Shown here: positions 46,526 through 60,600 of the stretch, in pieces
Position numbering within the stretch: the stretch's first letter is position 1
Layout: every line of letters starts with the position of its first letter
Assembly: GCA_033064195.1 (NCBI GenBank)
Contig: JARBJD010000051.1
Coordinates: 62,001-126,000 of the forward strand
Origin: Blattamonas nauphoetae
Lineage: Eukaryota; Preaxostyla; Oxymonadida
Length of the DNA: 64,000 nucleotides
Direction: 5' to 3'
Translations under genes and position numbers: made by a program
Notes under the pieces: generated by a model
Database searches by the model: none
The model's input: only the letters and a program-made list of their open reading frames with translations
Told to the model about the DNA's origin: nothing

Positions 46526-47550
46526 ATGATCAGGTCTCCATCGCCACCCAATCACGCTCCACCATTTCCTCCCTCACCACACTTCTTTACTGTGAATCCG
46601 GAAACAGTAGAGTCTCGAGAAGATATCTCCTCCAAATTTGTCGCGCTTGTGAACAATGTGAAATCAGGATGGACACTTGACGCAGGCACCACGACGGATG
46701 CTTGCTCGTTCCTTGAGAAGGACCTGACTGGATTCAGAGGATTTTCCACGCCTCAATCTGTTCTTGTAGATCTCATTCCGACTCCAGACCAACCTTGCCG
46801 AGGATTTGCTGAACATGCGGTTGCTCTTTTGATGAGTGGTAACACGAAACTTGTTGGCTCGACGCTTACATTGGTCAACACGACACTCGGAAATTGTTCA
46901 TCCGACCTTCACTTCCTGTTCGTCGAATCTGGCTTTATGGCGCTTCTCCCCTCGGCTCTCTTTGAGTCTCCGTCTCCCCTTTTGGATGAGCACCGCGTTG
47001 TGTGGACAAACATTGTTACTTGGTGTCTGAGCTGTTCGTCAGTTTCGTTCTCTCGCCATGTCGCAGACAAGGAGAACATCTCTGTTTCAACCATCCGTCA
47101 AACCGTATTTGACAAACTCATCGAGCCTCTGATGCCTTTCTGGACGGGTGTCTGCCGGAATCGATACAGAATGATGGACGACCCAGAATCAACTTTCGCG
47201 GGTCTAATCTCGTTTTTGTTTGGGGCAGCCCCTTTCCACGAACAGACGACGCAATTTTGTTGTCGTCGCATGTCAGCCTGGTGGTTACGAGCTGTTTGGT
47301 GTTCTCCGAGTTGAAAGATCAAACATGTCACGTTCTTTCGGAAATTCAACATGGACTCCGAATTTCGATTGAACAGCACGACGACGTGGCTGTAAGAAGC
47401 AAGGAACTGCTTGTTAATCTTTTGTGGGAAGGGCTGTCAGACGAAATCGATCTCTTTTTTGAGTTCAATCCTGAAGAACCGAACTTTGATGTTGTTGCAT
47501 TTTACTTTCTTCAGACGATGGGTGGGAACATTTCGTCGCCATTTGTGTGA
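46526..47550 (+). pseudogene. Helical protein of unknown function, right copy with a one-base frameshift
   Basis: It is homologous to the intact 341-aa gene at 30960-31985. The frame from ATG 46526 matches for about 243 residues (to ...HEQTTQF), then shifts and stops at 47314. The homologous remainder continues in another frame to 47550. The cause is a run of four T at 47255-47258 where the left arm has five A (31252-31256) on its plus strand. Otherwise the sequence is almost identical, so the lesion is very recent or is a homopolymer sequencing error. Confidence 0.7.
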
Positions 47551-47874
47551 GAACGACTGTGACGAACTTTCTTTTGGGATGATGCTGCCTTTTCTCAATC
47601 GAAACCATTCTTCACATTTTTTCGCGGACTCGCGGATTTCTCTCCAACTGTGTCTCATTCTCATTGATGGACAACCGACAACTTCTTGAAACTGTGTCAT
47701 CGACACCAACACCTTCACTTTCTATTCGAGCTTGTCTCATTTTTTTCTTCGATTTCAGCGGATTATATGAAGTCCTTGATCTGTTTTTGTGGTTTTAAAT
47801 GTCTCTTTCGCATGTTGAAGTGCCAATATCGTCATCTCAAGAACGACTGGTGTTCTGACACATAAAAATCACCC
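47551..47874. other. Intergenic, mirror of 30636-30959
   Basis: 324 bp upstream of the right GyrI-like gene. No gene seen. It contains the ATAAAAATCACCC stretch just before the start codon, shared by both arms. Confidence 0.6.
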
Positions 47875-48498
47875 ATGAGTGACGGAACTGATGACCCATA
47901 CGAAATAAAGTTGACTCCTTCGACACATCTCACAAAACTCAACACAATTAATATGACAACACAGCCATCCGTTGATCAGGTAAAAGTCGCCCCTCAAGCC
48001 CCAATTGAAGCAAAACAAGAAGCAAAGGACAAATTCACAGTGACAATCGAAAAACGTCCTCATCTTCGCGGAATTGGAATGAAAACAATGGCAACAATGG
48101 AAAACGTATCAGCCAAAGCAGTCGAACTCTGGTCGAAGGAGTTTGGTCCCCGCATGTGCGAGCCTAAAGCGCTCTATCCAGGATCGTATGGCATCACTGT
48201 CATGCTCTCTGACAAACCAGAAAGTGAATTTGAATATTGGGCAGTTATTCCGGTGAGTGATGATGAAGCAGTGATTCCAGATGGAATGGAAGTGATTTAC
48301 GTGAAAGACCAAGTCCAAGCGGAAGTCCCAACAACTTTGGACAAATTACAAGAAGCTTACGGGTATATGTACGGCGAATGGGCGCAAAAGCATCCAGAAC
48401 ACAAGTTGAGCATGACACTGCCGAATATTGAGTGGTATCCACCAACCTACGAAGAGACAAAAGAACTGACGGTGTGTTTTCCTTTGGAACAAAATTAA
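47875..48498 (+). CDS. GyrI-like / AraC effector-binding domain protein, 207 aa (right copy)
   Basis: Mirror copy of 30012-30635 with a single visible residue change (APQAPIEAK). ATG 47875, intronless. A ligand-binding GyrI-like fold is inferred from residues 54-205. Together the two copies give the locus a double dose of this gene. Confidence 0.8.
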   Translation: MSDGTDDPYEIKLTPSTHLTKLNTINMTTQPSVDQVKVAPQAPIEAKQEAKDKFTVTIEKRPHLRGIGMKTMATMENVSAKAVELWSKEFGPRMCEPKALYPGSYGITVMLSDKPESEFEYWAVIPVSDDEAVIPDGMEVIYVKDQVQAEVPTTLDKLQEAYGYMYGEWAQKHPEHKLSMTLPNIEWYPPTYEETKELTVCFPLEQN

Positions 48499-49014
48499 GA
48501 AATAACATGGCATTAACATATCGCGGCCATTGGTTCATTCCGTTTATCTCATTCTTTTCCTCCAAATTTGAACATCATATCTGTTCATGCACAAAGATTA
48601 TTCTCAAGTGACTCACTTTTTTTTGATCCATTGAAACGAAACAAAACAACAAATAGAGGGACTCTTGTGGTATCATGTGTCATGAAAAACTAAAAATGTC
48701 GATTGATACCACAGATAAAGTAGTCAAAAAGGAGAGATTCGAACCCTTTTGCTTGACTACCCATATTTAAACACTTTTTGACACAGGACAACTGTATGTG
48801 ATGGACGGCTCGTCCTGCCTTCGATTGAGAAGAAGGAATTTTTGAGGTCTCGACTCTGCATTTGTTTGGCAATCTCCTCTTTCTCTAAATTTTATCAACA
48901 GTTTTTCTCCGTAGAAATGGAACTTTATGGCCGAAGGGGGAAAAATTACACCGCTATATTTCCTTATGGGCATCACAAATTTTCTTTTTGATCTTTGAAA
49001 ACCACTCACCAGAA
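48499..49014. other. Arm end and unique junction; no protein gene seen
   Basis: It holds the outer end of the right arm (to 48855), including the mirrored tRNA-like hairpin at 48720-48782. About 160 bp of single-copy sequence then leads to the cyclin gene. Confidence 0.6.
48720..48782 (-). other. tRNA-like / Pol III-like hairpin element (right arm)
   Basis: Reverse complement of 29728-29790 with the same pairing segments and TTCGAA core. Its identity in both arms reflects duplication and is not independent evidence of function. Confidence 0.3.
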
Positions 49015-50070
49015 ATGACCCAACTTGCGTATCAGTCTTCAAACTATTCACCTTCATTTTCCCCCAATTCCCAACCTCTGAAATTTCTCCCCTCTGCCAA
49101 AACACCTCCCAATCCATTGGCCATGAACAAGCACGCTCCGATCTTCAAGCCTGGTGTTTTTGTCATACCCAATGATCCCCAACCGACTTTTTCCATCCAA
49201 TTTGCGAATAAATCCCCTCAATCCTCAGAGTTCGCAGCCCACCATCACTCACTCAACCCAGCCCCTTATCTTTCCCAACCCATTGGAAATTCGCTCTCGG
49301 TGCAACCGGGTGCCAACTTGCTCGTTCGTCAACAATCTCGCGAAATAAACAGAATTTCGCCGCCCTCCTCGTTTCTCGCTCCGAACTCTCACCAATCCAT
49401 CAATCTGGTCTCTTTTCAACCATTTTTTCCAACACATACATCTTCTCCTCCACCATCCTCGCCTTCTGTCTCCGTCCCAACCATATATCATCACCCACAA
49501 CCAGAGGTCTCGCCTCGTTTCCCCGAAGACCGAATTGACAAATGTGTGGATCAAATAATGGCACTTCTTGAAACTGTGAAAGATTGTCATTGTCGAATCA
49601 GTTCAAAACACAACGTTAACTGCCCAAAATGCATCCAAACGATCCAGAGCATGAAATTGTACGCAGTCGATAAAGCCCCGTTTCCAGACGAATCACAATG
49701 CCAACAAGTCATTAAATCATGTCTGGACCATCTTTTGTCGATCTTTCATCTCCGCACAAGTGAACTTACAACGGGGCTGATCTTCTTCTCTCGCCTCATG
49801 AGATCTCACGGTGATCACTTTGGTTTTTCTTACTTCTCAAACAACGTCTTTGTTGTTCTCGTTGTTTGCATCAAAATCGCCCACAAGATTCTTTCAGAAA
49901 GCGCTTTCGTCACCATTCATTGGTCGAACGCATTCACTGTCCATTCCCAGCACATCTGCCAGATGGAAAAGGAAATTCTACGCATGCTTGATTGGAATCT
50001 ATGGGTGGACGAGGATAGTGAAGAATACCTTCAGTATCAACAGATATTTGGGGAGATTTCTCGATTTTGA
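49015..50070 (+). CDS. Cyclin-like protein (PHO80/cyclin-Y type box), 351 aa
   Basis: The first ATG of the open frame is 49015; an in-frame TTG at 48988 is not used as start. Residues 1-170 are Ser/Pro/Asn-rich and probably disordered. Residues ~172-345 look like a cyclin N-terminal box. They start with DRIDKCVDQIMALLETV, then TGLIFFSRLMRS, VVLVVCIKIAHKILSE, and end with MEKEILRMLDWNLWV. The closing MExxiLxxLdWnlxv pattern is typical of Pcl/PHO80-like and cyclin Y-like proteins. It would bind and activate a cyclin-dependent kinase; the partner is not in this window. Confidence 0.75.
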   Translation: MTQLAYQSSNYSPSFSPNSQPLKFLPSAKTPPNPLAMNKHAPIFKPGVFVIPNDPQPTFSIQFANKSPQSSEFAAHHHSLNPAPYLSQPIGNSLSVQPGANLLVRQQSREINRISPPSSFLAPNSHQSINLVSFQPFFPTHTSSPPPSSPSVSVPTIYHHPQPEVSPRFPEDRIDKCVDQIMALLETVKDCHCRISSKHNVNCPKCIQTIQSMKLYAVDKAPFPDESQCQQVIKSCLDHLLSIFHLRTSELTTGLIFFSRLMRSHGDHFGFSYFSNNVFVVLVVCIKIAHKILSESAFVTIHWSNAFTVHSQHICQMEKEILRMLDWNLWVDEDSEEYLQYQQIFGEISRF

Positions 50071-50435
50071 TGAGTTCTTTTTTTCTTTTCTTGTTCTATT
50101 CTGTTTGAATGCGCTTGTTTTTGTTTTATCTAAGCTCGCACACTTCACAACACTTGCCCTTATCTCTTCTTCAATATCATCAGATGGAAGTAGAATCCAC
50201 TTCGAGCAGTTCTCAGGATCAAACCACTGTGTGAATCATTTTCAGTCCGTCCTGAGATATTACTCATCAATCAGGCAATATTTTTGCCACAATGGCTGCT
50301 AGTCCTGTTTGCGTTTCTTCTCTTCTCATTATCGTCTCATTAATCTGATATAGGAGGATGATGGTTTGCGTCAACTTTTAATCGACTCTTTCTCGTCTCT
50401 CAACTCCTCTTTCATCGTCAGATCACTCACACTTT
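50071..50435. other. Intergenic, no gene seen
   Basis: 365 bp, T-rich, between the cyclin and the coiled-coil gene. A frame overlapping the cyclin end runs through part of it but has no protein-like motif. Confidence 0.65.
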
Positions 50436-51929
50436 ATGTTTCAGGTAGATTCCACGGCTTTACATCTTTCTCTGAATGATACCGGAAAATTACAAGATAG
50501 TGTGGACCTCTTCCCAACGCCGCTTGATCTCGCGGATGATCGTCCTGAACGTGATGGCAAACATGTCCCTCAGTTGTTTTTGAATATTCAATCGTTTTCT
50601 CCATCCGTTCGATCCGAATTCGCTCCCTCTAATCTCTCTGCCTCTGGTCAACCTCAACTACCCACTGAGCCTATTATGGAAGATGAAGGCGTCACAGACT
50701 TCGTGCCAATGGACTTACTTGATTCTGATAGACCAATGGATACCCAACCAGACGAAATCCCGGAAGATCTCAAACAATTCTTCATCAAACTCCATACCCC
50801 CCAACGTCCCCGAACACCTCTCTCCCCTCTCTCATCCCTTACCCATGATAGTCACTCAGACGCCCGTTCTCATCACAGATCAAGTCCATTTGTGCGTCCA
50901 AGAAGTGCAAACGTCCGCCGACCAGGAACACATCCACGTCGAGCTGGATCAAACCCTCCACGTTTAGGATCCGTCTCAAGAGATGCCCAACGACCCAAAA
51001 CACAGACTGCGTCAAGAAAACGGCGTGGAGATACTCCACATTCGATACCTCGTTTCAATAGGACGAACGCTCTACGGTCGTCAGTTCGAAGTGCATATGC
51101 TGTATCACGACCAAGCAGAGTGCCTGCTTCTCTTCTCGTTCCATTGCAGCTGAAAAGTGACCTATTTACTCCACTGTCACCGTCATCTCTTCGCAGCTCG
51201 GAAATCGTGTCAATAAAGGAGAAAAAGCAATTGAATAGGTCAGAAAAGACGCTGAAGGACGATTTTAGGAGTCTGGAACTTCGAATTGAAAAACTGGAAA
51301 ATGAACGAAAACTGGCAGAAGAACGGGTGAGAATGATGGAAGAAACAAAGCAATTGAAGGAATGGGAGAAAATCCAAACAGAACAGGAGGAAAAGGATGC
51401 ACTTGAACGAGAAAACGAGGAAAAGAGGATTGCTTCTCGGGAGCAAAGATTCCGTTTGGAACAGCGTGAACGCACGAAGGTTTGATCGTTCGTATAATAA
51501 GAAACTTGACCTTTCTTGAATATTTATCAACGCTCTCCCCTTCCGTTTTATCCCTTATAGAGTCGATCTCGTTCTCCTCACCTGTCGCCTGTTGTCATTA
51601 ACCGACAACGCGCAAAACGAGAACGCCAGCTCCAACAACAACATTCGTCCCAAATTTCGGAGTTTCTGCAGACTTCACATGAGATTAAAGCAGAACATGT
51701 TCGGGTCATACAAACGGACCTTCATCAAGGTGAAGAACGAAAAAAGGATATAGTACGGAAACACCAGCAGGAAATCATCAAAAATAAAGCTAAGGAGGTT
51801 GACTTTTATCGAAATGAAGAAGAAGAAGCGAGGAAAGAATTGGAAGCTCTGAGAAAGAAGGAAGAAGAAATGATCAAACTTGTTCGACAAGATAGGAAGA
51901 GACTGCGGAAACTGGACAAGAAACAATGA
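50436..51929 (+). CDS. Coiled-coil protein of unknown function, 470 aa, 2 exons
   Basis: Exons are 50436-51479 and 51561-51929, joined across an 81-nt intron (GTTTGA...TTATAG), total 1413 nt. Residues 1-250 are Ser/Pro/Arg-rich and probably disordered (PRTPLSPLSS, RSHHRSSPFVRPRSAN). From about 265 to the end the sequence is a long charged coiled coil rich in Glu, Lys, Gln and Arg (LELRIEKLENERKLAEERV, later EEEEARKELEALRKKEEEM). No enzymatic motif. The composition suits a cytoskeletal or basal-body component, but I do not recognise the family. Confidence 0.7.
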
Positions 51930-52291
51930 AGGAAAACGCAAAAAAAAATTGAAGGATCTGTTTGCAGAAAGAGTATAATGGGGATGTTGATGGAGTCACA
52001 TCGTGAAAAGAAGCAGAACCATCTGACGCACCCGACCAGATATAGTGAAAATCACCCACGTTGGATTGATACTGGGGAGATATTGTAAACTCTCAACAGC
52101 GTCTTCTCGGTGTCCTATTTATTTATGTCTTGTTCTCATACAATGCCCTTTTCACACCTTTGGACTCCTCACCACGATTCGTTTATAGCTTAATTGTACA
52201 CTACTGTTTAGTTAGCTATCTTTTTGCATCGATACTTTTCGAATTGTCGCGAAATCAGATTGGATGAATGAGACAGACAATTTAAGAAACG
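51930..52291. other. Intergenic, no gene seen
   Basis: 362 bp between the coiled-coil gene and the S41-like gene; AT-rich in its second half. No motif recognised. Confidence 0.65.
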
Positions 52292-54695
52292 ATGGTCAGA
52301 TCTTCAGGACACACCATGCTAGTGTTACTGTTGAGGATTGTCCCATTTATATATGGGGCAAGCGTGTGTGGGTTTTCTAAGATGGATGTTGTGTCCTACA
52401 AAGAAGGAAGAAACTGTATTCAGTCGATCAAAGTTTGATTCGTTCATCTCAATCCCGTTCAGATTTCAGAAGAATCAAATGAAGTCAACGGAACTATATC
52501 CATCATTAAGAGTTATCTTCAGAATAATGCATATACAGATCTCTACCTATCTCCACCCGAACCCTTCAAACAATACAAAGCGGATATCCTGGCTGATCTC
52601 GAAACACTGAAGACTCAACAATTCCTCACAACTTACGACTTTTATTCAAGTGTTTCTTCTGTGTTAAAATCAGCAAAAGATCCGAATCTTAGGCTGACAA
52701 GACCATGTGGTGACTTCTTGGCTTTTGTCCTCCCGTTTGGCCTCCACGCTGAAAATAGTGGGTCTAAAACCAAACTTTATCTGTCCATGCTTCCTACGCA
52801 ATTCAAATCAGTCTTCGAACAGTCAGGACTCTCGAGAACAAAATATGAAAATCGAGAGATTCTGGGAATCTCTGAAACTGGCTCATCAACAGACCTCGCT
52901 ATGGATCCAGTTGAATATCTCATCTCATGGGCAGAATCCAACGTTTTTATCTCTCGAACAGAGGCAGGACAGTTCAATCGTGCTGTTCAACGTGATTTCG
53001 CTATCAGGATTCAAGACAATTATGACATTCCTCCAAGAGACAAAGTTACTTTTATCCTTAAGGATGGAAGTGATAAAGAAGTCGTGGAATTCGACTGGTA
53101 CCTGATCACAGAAACCAACATCCAAAGAAACAATCTCCAATTCCACTGTAAATTGTCGGCCACAAATGAAGCTCAAGAACAGAACGATATTGCATTATCG
53201 ACTCGCTCAAGCATTGAACATCTTTTCATGTCAAAACCGGAGCTCCCTTCCAATGCTGATCCACAAACAGGATTGTTAGCGTTCATATTTGATCATAAAG
53301 GGAAACCTTATGGATTCCTGAGGATTCAAACATTCGACCCTGATGACGGAGTGGTGTATCAATTTGTCAAGGAAATTATGGATTATATGGATGACTTTGA
53401 AAAAGAAAAAATTGAAGGCTTGATAATTGATCTTCGTTCCAACACACATGCCAAAACCGAGCTTGCCCTTCGAACTATGCAGTACATATTCGGGAAACAG
53501 TTCCCTCTATTCCCAGAAATGGGTATCTCTTTTTTCATGGATTCATTGTCATCTTTCAGATGTTCGCCAATCAGCCATTCACACAATCCTCCATAAAAGC
53601 AAACTCCTCACGAAAACACCATACTACCGATTCCGAAGTGCCACAAATATCACTACATCGTGGTACGACACTACACAAACGAAAATTGTCGCAGCAGGAA
53701 GCAAACGACAGAGTGTGAAATACTCTCAGCGATACACAAAATATAACGATGCATCGGAACTCAACTTCACGCAATACTACGACTACTATGACAAAAACAT
53801 TCACCAACACTTCCCACCTCACAAAGTCTTCATTCTCACCGACGGTCTATGTGCCAACGCAACAGGGCTGATCGTGAAACAAATCCAGGAAACCAAGCTT
53901 GCCCGAGTTGTTGGTCTCGGACAAACTGGCGAAAATGTTGTTTTTGACATTGCTACAGGCCCATCAGCCAAAGTTATGAGCTCAGTGGAGATCGAGAAGA
54001 TCAAGAAGGATAATCCGAGCAACAAGCTTGTTCAAACTATACCTGGTCCGTTTCCAAGAAATGATGTACAATTATTATGGACTGTTGAAGAAGCTTATTC
54101 TTTTGACAGGGAGAACAGGAAGAAAACTGAAACCGGGGCAGATCTTCTTGAATTCATTGTTCACGAACCCGACCATATTGTTCAGCAATTTCCACGCTAC
54201 AACGAATACACTGGACAAAAATTAATCAAATTAGCTCAAGATATTGCCCAACTTTTCACTGTATGTGTGCCTTGGAACGCCATCGAAAATTCAACGTGCA
54301 AATCTGGTACAGTTGCTGGAGATCCTCTCAAAAAAGTCAAAAATGCGATATATGGGAATCCTTGCAATGATGATGGAAAGGGATTCAACACTTCATCCTG
54401 TGTCTTCATTCGATGCAAGGAAGACTATTTCCTCGACACTGACGATGTTTGCAAGAAAGTCCCCATTCTTTCCACTTCTCTATACGCCTGGGAGGTTATT
54501 GTACCTATTTTACTCCTCGTTCTGATCGTCGGAGTCCTTGCTGGAGGGTTGACACTGTATTGGAAGAAATTGGCACACCCAAAGGCCACAAAAACAGAAG
54601 ATTACCAACAAATCTTTGAAAAGGAAGAGAACAAGGAGCTGGGCTTTAATGGCGAGACTGGGACATCATTTCTTGACTCTGCAACTGATGTTTAG
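52292..54695 (+). CDS. Membrane-anchored S41-peptidase-like protein, 778 aa, 3 exons
   Basis: Exons are 52292-52432, 52463-53522 and 53560-54695 (2337 nt). The introns are 30 nt (GTTTGA...TTCAG) and 37 nt (GTATCT...TTCAG). A signal peptide (MLVLLLRIVPFIYGASV) starts the protein. The middle resembles an S41/CPAF-like tail-specific protease core: GLLAFIFDHKGKPYGFLRI, then EGLIIDLRSNTHAK, then VFILTDGLCANATGL near residue 490. In the fungal/CPAF form of S41 the last motif is TDGxCxSxC with the catalytic Ser; here Asn-Ala-Thr stands there, so activity is doubtful. The C-terminus has a Cys-rich segment, one membrane helix (~707-733) and a short acidic tail. Type I surface topology is inferred. Confidence 0.72.
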
Positions 54696-54852
54696 TTTTC
54701 ATTTCAAAACCACAACGAGTTTTTGCATTTTGAGACAAACAAAACAGCGAGAATAAGACAATTAATGTTGGAAAGTGAGGGACACTCACATAAAGTTAAA
54801 AAGATTACAAAGAAAACATATATTGTCCAGAAAATATGAAAATAAACTACGA

Positions 54853-57646
<2,794 letters not shown>

Positions 57647-57691
57647 GGTTTGATCGAGATCACCAAACGTTTCTGACTGTTGTCGAGAACC
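57647..57691. promoter_or_regulatory. Very short divergent intergenic region (kinase / ABC transporter)
   Basis: Only 45 bp separate the proposed ATG of the NDR-like kinase (57646, minus) from the ATG of the ABC transporter (57692, plus). Both promoters must be within or overlap the neighbouring genes, unless the kinase starts at the internal Met (57505), which would give 186 bp. No motif recognised. Confidence 0.4.
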
Positions 57692-60600
57692 ATGGAAGAT
57701 GTTAAATCCGTAGATGTCGACGATACAAACCAGAAACCACATGGAAGTCCTTTCTCATCCTCTATTAACGCTGATTCAGTCGTGAATGTCAATCAAGCTT
57801 TCACTCTTGAGCCAGTTGAACAAAGCGCAGCACCTATCGAATTTGTCCGCCCAAAGAACAGCGAAACATCCAACTTCATTCTTTGCAACATGTTCTATGT
57901 CTTCTTCTTCCGTTTCGTCTGTCGCTGCTCACCACTCAAAGATGAGGACATCTGGGACGTCTCTCAAAGCGATTCCTCCCAAAAGAACTATGAACGCGTG
58001 CATGCTTGCTGGGAAAAACGATATTCAAGATATTTAGATGAACGAATTGAATATGAAAGACAAAAAGCAGCCAATCCATCGTTTGTTCGCTACGTTTTCA
58101 CATTCCTTCATTCTTCCCATATTTCTTTTCTCCACAGGGCTAAGGTCAAGGCTCCCTCAAAACCAGGCTTTGGTTATATTATCTTCATCATTCTCGGAAA
58201 CTGGAGATTGATCATTGGGCTCATCCTCCTCCTCGGCCAGTATGTCTCTTTCTTCCCCTCTCAACACAATTTAGCACTATGACTCATCTTCTTCAGCCAG
58301 CTATGGAGGATCAACTTGTGAATGCACTCGCAGATAAGAAAGACGACCCAACAGTCAGGTTTCCGTGGCTCGCTGGGATTATTATGATGCTCTCGCCGTT
58401 TATCCATTCATCCCCAGATATTTGGGGAAAGCATGTCCTCTTCCACTTTTCCACAAAAGTTCGTGCTGCTCTAACCACACTCGTCTTCGAAAAGACTTTG
58501 AAACTAAATTTGGCTTCTCAAGCCGGAGCTGAGTCTGGATCGCTCTTGTCACTCCTCGCCACGGATTCCCGGAACATTGCCGAGCAGTTGCCAGATTGCT
58601 TCCATCTTCTTTGGATTCCTGTGCAATTCTTCGCACCCTTCGTGATCATCATTCAAAGATGGGGATGGACGTCAATTGTGGCGTTTCTTGTCCTTATTGT
58701 GATGCTTCCCATGCAGATCACCCTCACTGTTGCACTTGGCCACGCCCTCAACAAGTTCCTGCATTGGAACGATCAACGAAACCAGGTCACTGAAGAAATC
58801 ATCACTGGCATTCGTGTGATCAAATTCACTGGCATGGAAGAAGTATTCCACCGTCGCATCGATCGTATTAGATCCAACCAGCTCAAAGCTATCTTCCAAT
58901 TCTCGCTGATGACCCAGTTCCTTGGTGCCTTCATGAGAATCCTTCCATTGATGGTGAATGGAGTTACTATGACAGTGTATATCTTCTGGAAGAACGTCCC
59001 TCAATATGACTTCAAACGCAAAGTTATTGCTAACCTGGGATATCTCACCCAAATGACAGAACCATTCGATGAAGTCGCTGAGCTTATTCAATCGACTTCA
59101 CTCATCTATATCGGCCAACGACGTATCCGCAACTTTATGCTCGTTCGTGACCACCAGGGTATTCAGAAAGCTGCACCAAAAAATCCAGAAAACGCCATCG
59201 AAATCACAAACGCTACACTTCGCTGGTCAGCCTCTGTTGTTACTGACATGGAACTTGAGGATGCTCCACCCGCCAAGGCTGTTACTGAGAAGACTCCACT
59301 GCTCTCAAAGGCAGATAAAGACGGATCCAACCTTCCCAACACATCTTTCGAACTCACCAACGTTAATGTCTCGATGAAGAAAGGATCACTCACCATGGTT
59401 GTTGGACATGTCGGAAGTGGCAAATCTTCCTTCGGTTCAGCAATTTTGGGTGACATGGACTGTGTTGAGGGCGAAGTCAGAATGGAAGGTCGCCCAGCTT
59501 ACTGCTCACAAGCAGCGTGGATTATAAATGATACAATCCGTGGAAATATCACTTTTGGTCTTCCTTTTGATGAAGAGCGCTATCGAAGAGTTGTCAAGGC
59601 CTGCGCTCTTGAGCACGATTTCGCTGACCTCGCAGCTGGTGATGAGACGGCTATTGGCGAACGAGGAGTGAACCTTAGTGGTGGACAGAAGGCGAGAATT
59701 CAACTTGCTCGTGCTGTTTACTCACAACGCGAAGTTTACATTCTGGATGACCCATTATCCGCCGTTGACACCCACGTCGGTAAACATCTTATGGAACAGT
59801 GCATTAAGGGTCTTCTGAAGGGCAAGACAATTGTTCTAATGACAAACCAAACACATCACAAAAAGGAAGCCGACCAGATCGTTGTCATCGACAAAGGAAC
59901 AGCCACTGTCACACAATCGCATGACTTAACCGACAAAGACAACATGGACTACAACCCACCCGCCGAGCCAGCACCAGCCCCATCTCCAACACCCATCCCT
60001 GCCCAGGTCGGCACCACAGCAGCCCTCACATCGAAGAAACTGATCGTTGAGGAAGAGTACATGACAAAGGGCGTCCCATGGCGATTGTATGTTGACTACT
60101 TCCGCGCTCTCCTCCCGCTGGGTCTCCTTCTGCTTCTCCTGTGCTTGCTCGTCTTCTCGATTCTCCTGTCTACGTTCTGTGAGTATTGGATGGGTGTGAT
60201 TGGATCGCCGAGTCAGTTCGAACTGATCCCGTTCTACCTCAAAATCGGCGGATATCTTCTCGTTCCGATTGTCATCTTCATCTTCCTCTTCTTCCGCGCC
60301 CTCCTCTCGTCCTACGCAATCTACCGAAGCGGAAAGCGTATCCACGACGGCATGCTCCAACGAGTCCTTCACGCTCCCATCTCTTTCTTCGACACAACGC
60401 CAATGGGCCGAATTGTGAACCGTTTCACAGGTGATATGACACAGATTGATCAAATGTTGTTGACTGTTCTGATGCAAGTGTTGGATTATTGGCTGTCTCT
60501 CATTGGAAATATTGTTGTGGTTGCTGTTGACGACGTCTTGTTCCTCACTTTCGCCATTCCTATTCTCCTCTTCTTCGTTATCCTACTTGTCTTCTATGCC

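Larger units (their letters stand above)
40058..48855 (-). repeat. Right arm of inverted repeat 2 (8.8 kb)
   Basis: Reverse-complement partner of 29655-38464. It starts at GTCGTTGAAACAG and ends at GAGGTCTCGACT (48855). The two arms differ in length by 12 bp. The outer flanks are unrelated to each other. Confidence 0.95.
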
